A stretch of DNA of 7,234 nt from JAGQUL01 sp039811765. GTDB taxonomy: Bacteria; Actinomycetota; Thermoleophilia; Gaiellales; SKUG01. The DNA is taken from assembly GCA_039811765.1 (NCBI GenBank), contig JBDHZF010000122.1:1-7234 (forward strand), given 5' to 3'. Below are positions 1-4,719 of the stretch, piece after piece. The translations under genes were made by a program, and so were the position numbers. The first letter of the stretch is position 1. Every line of letters begins with the position of its first letter. The notes below the pieces were generated by a model, which saw only the letters and a list, made by a program, of their open reading frames with translations, had not been told where the DNA came from and made no database searches.

Positions 1-645
1 GCCCTTGCCCTGCGCCACCTGACCGGCCAACCCGCCCTCGTCCAGCCATGCCTCGCTCGTGGTCGGACCCGGGCAGATCGACATCGAGCGGATCCCGTCG
101 CCCGCGTACGTGTCCGCCACGAGCCGCGCAAGCGATTGCACCGCGGCCTTCGTCACCGAGTAGTTCGCCATGCCCACGCTCGGACGCTTGCCCGCGGTGC
201 TCGACACGTGCACGATCGCGCCGCTGCGCCGCTCGCGCATGCTCGGCAGCACGGCACGCGTCATCCGCACGTAGCTCATCACGTTGAGCTGCCACAGCTC
301 GTCCCACTGCTCGTCGCTCACCTGGTCGAACGTCGCTTGATAGGCGAGCCCGACGTTGTTGACGAGCACGTCCACCGGACCGAGCGAATCTTCGACCTCG
401 CCCACCACGCGCGCCGGCACGTCGGCCTCGGACAAGTCCCCGGTGATCGCCGCGACCTTCCCGGGCGCCCGCGCCGACTGCCCGGCCTCCGCAACTTCGC
501 GCCCGGCGGCTTCGAGCTCCTCGCGACCGCGCGCGACGATCGCCACGTGCGCGCCCTCGGCCGCGAACATGCGCGCCGCCGCGAGCCCGATGCCCTTGCT
601 CCCACCCGTGACCAGCACGACCTGGCCTGCCAGCTTCAAATCCAT
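1..645 (-). CDS. SDR-family oxidoreductase (short-chain dehydrogenase), C-terminus beyond window
   Basis: The open frame runs from an ATG at 645 to the window edge without a stop (215 codons), so roughly the last 35-45 residues of a normal ~250-residue SDR are missing. Seen in the translation: the Rossmann cofactor motif TGGSKGIG at residues 13-20, NNVG at 96-99, and a complete classical catalytic tetrad of Asn121, Ser149, Tyr162 and Lys166 (YSVTK), followed by the CPGP segment at 191-194. Lys17 in the glycine motif and the Arg39/Arg41 pair after the second strand favour NADP(H) over NAD(H); that is inference from the family. The enzyme should be a soluble NAD(P)-dependent oxidoreductase of the FabG-like classical type. 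The substrate cannot be read from the sequence. The start gives the usual SDR N-terminus, and an AGGA lies 8 bases before it. The gene is divergent from the phosphatase at 681 with only 35 bp between start codons. Confidence 0.93.
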   Translation of the reverse strand, partial: MDLKLAGQVVLVTGGSKGIGLAAARMFAAEGAHVAIVARGREELEAAGREVAEAGQSARAPGKVAAITGDLSEADVPARVVGEVEDSLGPVDVLVNNVGLAYQATFDQVSDEQWDELWQLNVMSYVRMTRAVLPSMRERRSGAIVHVSSTAGKRPSVGMANYSVTKAAVQSLARLVADTYAGDGIRSMSICPGPTTSEAWLDEGGLAGQVAQGKG

Positions 646-652
646 GCTCGCG

Positions 653-658
653 ATCCTA
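653..658 (-). promoter_or_regulatory. TAGGAT element before the SDR start: -10 box or Shine-Dalgarno
   Basis: On the minus strand TAGGAT is followed by exactly seven bases and then the SDR ATG. It can be read as an actinobacterial TANNNT -10 hexamer placing the transcription start at the ATG (leaderless mRNA), or as an AGGA Shine-Dalgarno with an 8-base spacer. No convincing -35 is seen. The whole gap between the divergent starts is 35 bp, so any SDR promoter must overlap the start of the phosphatase gene. Confidence 0.35.
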
Positions 659-680
659 TGGGACCGGGTACCACCCGACC

Positions 681-1301
681 ATGCCCCCGTCCGACATCTA
701 CCTCGTGCGTCACGCGCAGAGCGAGTGGAACGCCGCTGGGCTGTGGCAGGGCCAAGCCGATCCGCCGCTGTCCGTCCAGGGGATCGAGCAGGCAGCCGAG
801 CTGGCGCGACGGTTCCCCGCGGTCGACGTCACGCACGTCGTGACCAGCGACCTGCGCCGCGCCCGCGCGACCGCGCAGCCGCTTGCGTCGAGCTTGGGCG
901 CGCCGCTCACGGTGGACCCCGACCTGCGCGAGATCGACGTGGGTTCGTGGTCGGGCCGCACGCGCGACGAGATCGAGGCGAACGACCCGGGATCGCTCGA
1001 CCTGTACTTCCGAGGGCGCGAGGGGTGGACGGGCGGCGAGACGTACGCCGAGCATTCGGCGCGCAGCGCTCGCGCTGCGGCGACGCTGGCATCGCTGGAG
1101 ACGGATGAAGCGGTGGTGGCTATCTCGCACGGCGGCACGATCCGCGCGCTCGTCCTCGCCCTGCTCGAACTCCCGGCCGAGCACCGAACGAAGCTCTCGG
1201 GCATCCGGTTCACGTCGATCACGCAGCTCGCGCGCGGACCGCACGGTTGGCGACTCGTCTCGTTCAACGCCGAGATGCCACCGACCCCGCGCACCGCCTG
1301 A
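681..1301 (+). CDS. Histidine phosphatase family protein (phosphoglycerate-mutase-like)
   Basis: This complete 206-residue protein has the size of single-domain cobC/GpgP-like histidine phosphatases. The RHAQSEWN motif at residues 10-17 carries the catalytic, phospho-accepting His11 next to Arg10. TSDLRRARATA (55-65) supplies the second phosphate-pocket arginine, Arg60. Glu84 in REIDVGSWSG is the likely acid/base residue, and ISHGG (148-152) gives the second conserved His150. All pocket residues are present, so the enzyme should be active as a cytosolic phosphomonoesterase or mutase. Substrate is unpredictable in this superfamily; sugar phosphates, phosphoglycerate derivatives and alpha-ribazole phosphate are all known. 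There is no clear Shine-Dalgarno before the ATG, so a leaderless transcript is possible. The gene is divergent from the SDR, and its stop codon lies inside a strong inverted repeat. I see no reason to name it gpmA. Confidence 0.93.
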   Translation: MPPSDIYLVRHAQSEWNAAGLWQGQADPPLSVQGIEQAAELARRFPAVDVTHVVTSDLRRARATAQPLASSLGAPLTVDPDLREIDVGSWSGRTRDEIEANDPGSLDLYFRGREGWTGGETYAEHSARSARAAATLASLETDEAVVAISHGGTIRALVLALLELPAEHRTKLSGIRFTSITQLARGPHGWRLVSFNAEMPPTPRTA

Positions 1302-1340
1302 ACGAACTGCACCATGGACACCATGGATTCAGGCGGTGCG
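1290..1340 (+). terminator. 13 bp perfect stem-loop spanning the phosphatase stop codon
   Basis: The arm CGCACCGCCTGAA (1290-1302) is exactly complementary to 1328-1340. The phosphatase TGA stop (1299-1301) lies in the left arm. The 25-base loop is mostly a perfect 9 bp tandem duplication, CACCATGGA twice (1310-1318 and 1319-1327). There is no U-tract on the plus strand, so it could be a U-less terminator or an mRNA 3'-end stabiliser rather than a classical intrinsic terminator. Confidence 0.6.
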
Positions 1341-1367
1341 AAGCGCGCGCCCCGCGAAGAAACAGCA

Positions 1368-1400
1368 CCCCCCGGCGAGCCTGGGGCGCTCGCCGAGGGG
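1368..1400. terminator. GC-rich hairpin, probable terminator between convergent genes
   Basis: The arm CCGGCGAGC-type sequence (1368-1380) pairs with 1388-1400 as eight pairs, one mismatch and four more pairs, around a 7-base loop (1381-1387). The bases just left of it are purine-rich (GAAGAAACAG at 1356-1365). Read on the minus strand the hairpin is therefore followed by a pyrimidine/U-containing tail, so it fits best as a terminator for the minus-strand gene ending at 1537, though it could serve both directions. Confidence 0.55.
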
Positions 1401-1478
1401 TACGGATGTGCCATGTCGCGCGCGGCTGCGACGGGGTCTCGCGTGACGGTCGCGCCACTGCGCGCTCTGGGCATCGGA

Positions 1479-1511
1479 TCACGCTCGATCGTGGTGGAGC
1501 TTCGAGCGTGA
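1479..1511 (-). terminator. 10 bp perfect inverted repeat just past the 1537-2334 gene
   Basis: TCACGCTCGA (1479-1488) is perfectly complementary to TCGAGCGTGA (1502-1511) around a 13-base loop. On the minus strand it begins 25 bases after the stop codon of the glycine-zipper gene. No U-tract follows. Together with 1290-1340 and 1368-1400 it accounts for much of the convergent intergenic region 1302-1536, in which I see no gene. Confidence 0.5.
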
Positions 1512-1536
1512 ATGCGTGGTGCTCAGACCAAGCGGG

Positions 1537-2334
1537 TCAGGCCGCGCACTGCTTGACGCTCTGGCGCGGGTTGCTCTGCGTCACCTTGCCGTCGTCGTCC
1601 TTGTCGTTGTCGAACGGGTTCAGGTCGGGGAGCTTGATCGATCCCGAGCCGCCGCCGGTGAAGCTCACGCCCTTGGCGCCGGTGGCCGCGTCGGTCACGC
1701 CTGTGGTGGCGCCGTAGATCGCGCCGCCGACACCGCCGATCGCCGCACCCCACAGGGCACCCGGCAGCGCGCCGATGCCGCCGAACAGCAGGCCTGCGCC
1801 GGTTCCGACCGCCGCGCCGCTGACCGCGCCCATCGTGAAGCCCTTCTTGATGCGGCCCCACACGCTGGTCTCGTTGTCGATCGAGTACTTGGCGTACTTG
1901 CCGCCAGCGACCGTCTTGAGCACGCCGTTGGCGATGCCGGTGACGAAGCCACCGATCGCGCCGGCGGCAGCGCCGCCGACCGGACCGAGCGGAGACACCG
2001 TGCCGACCACCGCGCCGCCGGCAGCGCCGGCCATCGCGCCCTTCATGCCGTCGCCGACCGCCGAGGCGACCTTCGGATGGCGGATCAGCGCGGAGCCTGC
2101 GCCAACCGCCGCTCCAATGCCCGCGCCGAGGCCGATGCCGATGCCTGTGGGCATCGCGATGACCGCGCCGGTTGCAGCGCCGATCGCGGCGTTGCGAAGG
2201 ACGGATCCTGCGAAGCTGGAGTAGCCGTCGTTGGTGAGCGAACCGCTCGACGTCTGCTTGGTGTCGCCGCCTGCCGCGGAAACCGAACCTGCGTCGTAGT
2301 TTGCTCGAACGATGATCTGCGAGACCGTTGTCAT
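1537..2334 (-). CDS. Glycine-zipper membrane-type protein with C-terminal DxDxDG loop (hypothetical)
   Basis: I chose the ATG at 2334 (265 residues) because a strong GGGAGGG (2340-2346) lies five bases upstream. An in-frame ATG at 2472 would add 46 arginine-rich residues and has no such support. After a polar head (1-45) come three Gly/Ala-rich blocks with GxxxG and GxxxGxxxG patterns, at about 49-84, 95-140 and 164-212. Such glycine zippers normally pack as close helix hairpins in membranes, so the protein is probably membrane-embedded or membrane-associated. There is no cleavable signal peptide. The polar C-terminus contains D244-K-D246-D-D248-G249-K-V251, which fits the first eight positions of an EF-hand-type calcium loop, and it ends in QCAA. 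Residues 39-58 resemble residues 41-61 of the protein at 3345-4538. No enzyme motif is visible and the function is unknown. Confidence 0.82.
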   Translation of the reverse strand: MTTVSQIIVRANYDAGSVSAAGGDTKQTSSGSLTNDGYSSFAGSVLRNAAIGAATGAVIAMPTGIGIGLGAGIGAAVGAGSALIRHPKVASAVGDGMKGAMAGAAGGAVVGTVSPLGPVGGAAAGAIGGFVTGIANGVLKTVAGGKYAKYSIDNETSVWGRIKKGFTMGAVSGAAVGTGAGLLFGGIGALPGALWGAAIGGVGGAIYGATTGVTDAATGAKGVSFTGGGSGSIKLPDLNPFDNDKDDDGKVTQSNPRQSVKQCAA

Positions 2335-2339
2335 TGTCA

Positions 2340-2346
2340 CCCTCCC
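2340..2346 (-). promoter_or_regulatory. Shine-Dalgarno GGGAGGG deciding the start at 2334
   Basis: On the minus strand GGGAGGG followed by TGACA leads directly to the ATG at 2334. The other glycine-zipper gene has the same heptamer with the same five-base spacing (4544-4550), which supports both start choices. Confidence 0.75.
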
Positions 2347-2420
2347 GAGGTGCCGTGCTGGGGGAGCCAGTTTCCGGCGGGGGTGCCGAACACTGACGTC
2401 ACCGGTCTTTCGCTTGGCCG

Positions 2421-2439
2421 CTTCTGCCCGTTGCAGAAG
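2421..2439 (-). promoter_or_regulatory. Small perfect hairpin in the leader of the 2334 gene
   Basis: CTTCTGC (2421-2427) pairs perfectly with GCAGAAG (2433-2439) around a five-base loop. It lies in the 299 bp gap between the lipoprotein stop and the glycine-zipper start. If transcription starts near the AT-rich patch at 2485-2520, this hairpin would be part of a leader of about 150 bases. No known riboswitch class is recognised. Confidence 0.3.
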
Positions 2440-2484
2440 AGGACACGAGTTGGCCTTCGACGGCCACGCCACGGCCGCATTCGA

Positions 2485-2520
2485 TGTGTGTTTTTCCCTG
2501 CAAATGAATCATTTTTGCAA
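2485..2520 (-). promoter_or_regulatory. AT-rich island, possible promoter region for the 2334 gene
   Basis: This short stretch (runs of T, and ATGAATCAT as a near-palindrome at 2504-2512) stands out as AT-rich in otherwise GC-rich DNA. TGCAAA and TTTGCA arms flank the near-palindrome. It is the most promoter-like part of the 2335-2633 gap, but no -35/-10 pair can be assigned with confidence. The rest of that gap holds hairpins and no gene. Confidence 0.3.
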
Positions 2521-2593
2521 GGACGGGCTACGAGATGGGCATTTCTGATTGCAGTGAAACGACGGGCTGTGGCCACCGTGGGCCACTCGTTTC

Positions 2594-2614
2594 GAGGCCG
2601 CCGGTGGCCGCCTC
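2594..2614 (-). terminator. Short GC-rich hairpin downstream of the lipoprotein gene
   Basis: GAGGC (2594-2598) pairs with GCCTC (2610-2614). After one mismatch, GCC pairs with GGC around a three-base loop. On the minus strand it lies 19 bases past the lipoprotein stop. A second small stem (GTGGCC 2569-2574 with GGCCAC 2581-2586) follows. Neither has a U-tract, so termination is only a suggestion. Confidence 0.35.
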
Positions 2615-2633
2615 TGACCCCCGCTGGCCGCCC

Positions 2634-3074
2634 TCAGCGTGTCGCGTTGATCGAATCGATCGCCGCTTCGTAGCGTCGTTGGGCGTCCTGGTAGCGACCG
2701 GCTTGGAAGCGAATCGCTTTCGCGTTGCGCGCGGAGAGCTTCGATACCAGCGCCAGCGACGCGCGCATGTCGCGCACCGCGAGCAGGATCTCGTCATGCT
2801 CGTCTTGCCACGCCCGGGGCGGCTCGAGCTGCTCGTAGCCCGCGATCAGCTCGTCGAGCGCGGTAAGACGTGGCTTGGCTTTCGCAGGCGTGGCCGGCAA
2901 CTTCCCGTCGAGCGTTCGAAACACCGCCGCCGCCTGCGACTGCAACGCGTCGGCTTGCTCGATGTAGGCGCGCTTGGAGAGTCGGCCATCGCCGCCGCCC
3001 GAATCACTGCTGCAACCTGCCGCGAGAACAACGATGCCGGCGGCCACGATCACGATGGTGAGCATGCGTCGCAT
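2634..3074 (-). CDS. Small helical lipoprotein (hypothetical)
   Basis: The protein has a lipoprotein signal peptide: MRRMLTIVIVAAGIVVLAAG then Cys21 (lipobox LAAGC), followed by a Ser/Gly/Asp-rich linker. The body (about residues 30-146) is charged and looks largely alpha-helical, starting LSKRAYIEQADALQSQAA. Small actinobacterial lipoproteins often begin with this style of helix, but family members I recall usually have a Cys in the ADA-like motif and this one has none. It should be anchored on the outer face of the cytoplasmic membrane. Start choice: three in-frame ATGs occur at 3086, 3074 and 3065. I prefer 3074 because it keeps the Arg-Arg n-region and has TATGTT exactly seven bases upstream, which would make a leaderless mRNA. 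The GCGAGG that could serve the 3065 start would give a signal peptide lacking positive charge. The role is unknown. Confidence 0.8.
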   Translation of the reverse strand: MRRMLTIVIVAAGIVVLAAGCSSDSGGGDGRLSKRAYIEQADALQSQAAAVFRTLDGKLPATPAKAKPRLTALDELIAGYEQLEPPRAWQDEHDEILLAVRDMRASLALVSKLSARNAKAIRFQAGRYQDAQRRYEAAIDSINATR

Positions 3075-3081
3075 GCCTCGC

Positions 3082-3087
3082 AACATA
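3082..3087 (-). promoter_or_regulatory. Possible -10 box TATGTT for a leaderless lipoprotein mRNA
   Basis: On the minus strand TATGTT fits TANNNT and ends seven bases before the ATG at 3074. The SDR gene shows the same distance between its TAGGAT and ATG. No good -35 is seen, because the upstream space is occupied by the hairpin 3088-3124. Confidence 0.3.
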
Positions 3088-3124
3088 GCAACGGGGGAGC
3101 CGTGTGGCGCGGCTCCCCCGTTGC
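3088..3124 (-). promoter_or_regulatory. 14 bp perfect inverted repeat abutting the lipoprotein start
   Basis: GCAACGGGGGAGCC (3088-3101) is perfectly complementary to 3111-3124 around a nine-base loop. The left end lies one base from the upstream-most possible ATG (3086). It could be the terminator of the upstream minus-strand gene, although no U-tract follows, or an operator/attenuator for the lipoprotein gene. Confidence 0.55.
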
Positions 3125-3175
3125 GAGGTTCCAGATTCAGACGTTGTGCGTTGCGCCCGGTTGCGTCAGCCGTTC

Positions 3176-3224
3176 GATTGAGTGCACTCGGGAGACCATC
3201 GATGTCGCCGCAGTGCACTCAATC
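3176..3224. repeat. 13 bp perfect inverted repeat built on GTGCAC palindromes
   Basis: GATTGAGTGCACT (3176-3188) pairs perfectly with AGTGCACTCAATC (3212-3224) across a 23-base spacer that itself contains CATCGATG. Each arm holds its own palindrome (GAGTGCACTC and AGTGCACT), so the element can be read as a large hairpin or as two dyad binding sites. It lies in the gap between the lipoprotein and the glycine-zipper gene at 3345. Confidence 0.6.
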
Positions 3225-3230
3225 AAGATT

Positions 3231-3254
3231 CGCGCGCACACGTGCGCGCGCGCG
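3231..3254. other. 24 bp strictly alternating purine-pyrimidine tract (Z-DNA-prone)
   Basis: From 3231 to 3254 every step alternates pyrimidine and purine, mostly CG with two CA steps and one TG step. Nine bases on the left (3231-3239) are complementary to 3242-3250. Such tracts readily adopt the Z form under negative supercoiling. It lies between two inverted repeats in a non-coding gap. Confidence 0.6.
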
Positions 3255-3278
3255 ACGGCGCTTCGCCAGGCACGACAG

Positions 3279-3324
3279 CGAGGTGCACCAGAGCGACAGT
3301 TGCCTGTCGCCTCAGTGCACCTCG
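3279..3324 (-). terminator. Nested stem-loop just past the 3345-4538 gene
   Basis: The outer stem CGAGGTGCAC (3279-3288) pairs perfectly with GTGCACCTCG (3315-3324). The inner stem GCGACAG (3293-3299) pairs with CTGTCGC (3304-3310) around a TTGC tetraloop, with a 4x4 internal loop between the stems. On the minus strand it begins 20 bases after the stop codon, so terminator or 3'-end processing is the likely role. No U-tract is present. Confidence 0.6.
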
Positions 3325-3344
3325 GCCGGGCAGGGCGATGACAA

Positions 3345-4538
3345 TCAGCTCGTGGCGACAGTGGGAAGCGCGCCCGACTGGAGCCCGCTCAACCCGCTCA
3401 ACCCGCTCAGGTACGCGGCGAGGTTGGTGGAAGACGCTGCTGGCGTGGCGGCGGCTGCGGCGGCTGCCGCGGCCGAGGACACCGGCGCCACACCGAACAC
3501 GGGTGCGCTGTTCGGAATCGACGTGCCTGCCGTCACCGAGCCGCTCGTGCCCGAACCGGACGCCGCCTTCTTGACGATCTTGCCCGTGCCGACTTGGCGC
3601 ACGTTGCCCTGCTTGTCGATCCAGGTCTTCGCTTTCGGGAACTTCGCCTTCGTCGCGGTCGCGGGTTTCTTGGTGGCGGCGGCAGGCGCCTTCGTGCCCG
3701 CGGCGACCGTGCCGATCGTGGCCGAACCAGTCCGCACGACCGGCTGCGCGACGGCAGACGGCTGCGCGACCGCGACAGGCTGCGTGGCCACCGTGGGTTG
3801 CGCGACGGCGCCCTGCAGCTGCGTTGCCTGCGCGGGTAGCGACATCATCGATGATCCGTAGCCGTACGGCGAGGTTGCGTACGGCATGGTCGCAACTGGC
3901 GATCCGTACCCATATGAATACGGGTTCACCATGCTGGCGCCATAGCCGCCGGCATATCCAGTCGGGATCACCGGCACCATGCCAGTGGATCCGACGCCCG
4001 TGCCGCCAACAGCTACGTACCCCGGGTACGCGGTGTAGCCGTTGTACTGCGCATACTCGATGCCGGGATTGCGGCGTCGATGGTCGACCAGCAAGCCAAC
4101 GCCCGCGCCAACGGCCGCGCCAAGCCATACCGGAACGAACGGCATCACTGCGCCAGCGGCCGCGCCGATCGCCGCACCGGTGAGCGCAGCCTTCGCGGTG
4201 GGGTTTCCTTTCGCCTTGTCCATGACCCACGGGAGCGCGGCCGTGGCAACGCCGAGCGCGCCGCCGATGCCGGCGATTCGCGCCAACCCACCGAGCGACG
4301 CGACCTTGCCGATGATCGGCAGCGCCACCTTGCCGAGCAACGACACGCCGCCCAGCACGCCGGCGACTGCGGCGCCAATTCCGCCGTTGCGCAGCGCGGT
4401 CTTGAAATCGAAGCTGCTGCCCGGCACGCTCGTGACCTCGGTGCGCGAGGTCTCGGTGATCACCGTCTTCGGCTCGGTGCCGGTGAGGCGCTGCCACCAT
4501 GTGGCCTGCTGCGGGTTGGTTGCGATGGTGACGGACAT
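3345..4538 (-). CDS. Modular glycine-zipper protein with Tyr/Gly-rich and Lys/Ala-rich tail (hypothetical)
   Basis: This is a 397-residue protein of unknown function. The ATG at 4538 is well supported by GGGAGGG five bases upstream. Domains in order: a polar, Thr-rich head (1-40); a glycine-zipper hydrophobic region (about 52-152) with helices around 52-68, 72-104 and 114-151, ending at the basic stop VDHRRR; a Tyr/Gly/Pro-rich low-complexity region (161-230) with repeated YG and PY; an Ala/Gln/Pro segment with repeated VAQP/TQP (245-268); a basic Lys/Ala linker (282-325) containing WIDKQGNVRQVG; and a poly-Ala run (356-364) with a terminal SGL-repeat tail. The N-terminal part looks membrane-embedded, as glycine-zipper helices usually are. 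The long tail resembles disordered, interaction-prone sequence. No signal peptide or catalytic motif is seen. Its segment at 41-61 resembles the glycine-zipper protein at 1537-2334, so the two may be paralogues. It lies 181 bp downstream of the collagen-like gene on the same strand. Confidence 0.8.
   Translation of the reverse strand: MSVTIATNPQQATWWQRLTGTEPKTVITETSRTEVTSVPGSSFDFKTALRNGGIGAAVAGVLGGVSLLGKVALPIIGKVASLGGLARIAGIGGALGVATAALPWVMDKAKGNPTAKAALTGAAIGAAAGAVMPFVPVWLGAAVGAGVGLLVDHRRRNPGIEYAQYNGYTAYPGYVAVGGTGVGSTGMVPVIPTGYAGGYGASMVNPYSYGYGSPVATMPYATSPYGYGSSMMSLPAQATQLQGAVAQPTVATQPVAVAQPSAVAQPVVRTGSATIGTVAAGTKAPAAATKKPATATKAKFPKAKTWIDKQGNVRQVGTGKIVKKAASGSGTSGSVTAGTSIPNSAPVFGVAPVSSAAAAAAAAATPAASSTNLAAYLSGLSGLSGLQSGALPTVATS
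3384..3409. repeat. 9 bp tandem repeat encoding the SGL-type tail
   Basis: CCCGCTCAA occurs in three consecutive, nearly identical copies (3384-3392, 3393-3401, 3402-3409 with the last base changed). It encodes the LSGLSGLSGL stretch near the C-terminus of the modular glycine-zipper protein. The unit is a multiple of three, so copy-number change would keep the frame. Confidence 0.7.
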
Positions 4539-4543
4539 GTCGA

Positions 4544-4550
4544 CCCTCCC
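4544..4550 (-). promoter_or_regulatory. Shine-Dalgarno GGGAGGG for the 4538 gene
   Basis: On the minus strand GGGAGGG is followed by TCGAC and the ATG at 4538, the same heptamer and spacing as before the other glycine-zipper gene. Confidence 0.75.
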
Positions 4551-4563
4551 AGGTCAGCTCCGG

Positions 4564-4583
4564 CGCCGGCCCTCCAGCCGGCG
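4564..4583 (-). promoter_or_regulatory. 7 bp perfect hairpin in the leader of the 4538 gene
   Basis: CGCCGGC (4564-4570) pairs with GCCGGCG (4577-4583) around a six-base loop, 13 bases upstream of the Shine-Dalgarno. It could terminate the upstream collagen-like gene (stop at 4720) or structure the leader of the next one. The remainder of the 181 bp gap shows nothing else I can support. Confidence 0.35.
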
Positions 4584-4719
4584 ACGCTGCAACTGTCACC
4601 GGTTCATCCGATCCAGCAGCCGTCCACCGAGCAGTTTTCGCAGGTCGTTGGCCGGCGAGGGCCACCGCTATGCCGAAGGCGGCCGCGCCCACTGTCGACG
4701 CGATCCCGACGCGACGGGT

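Noticed and set aside
1775..2224. Plus-strand Pro/Ala-rich open frame
   Set aside because: Antisense shadow of the Gly/Ala-rich glycine-zipper gene. Gly and Ala codons read as Pro and Ala-like codons on the other strand, and there is no ribosome-binding site.
2335..2472. 46-residue N-terminal extension of the glycine-zipper protein from the ATG at 2472
   Set aside because: The extension is Arg/Pro-rich and has no ribosome-binding site, while the internal ATG at 2334 has GGGAGGG at good spacing, matching the paralogue.
3075..3218. Longer lipoprotein N-terminus starting at 3218
   Set aside because: It would place about 48 polar residues before a perfectly good lipoprotein signal peptide and would run through two inverted repeats.
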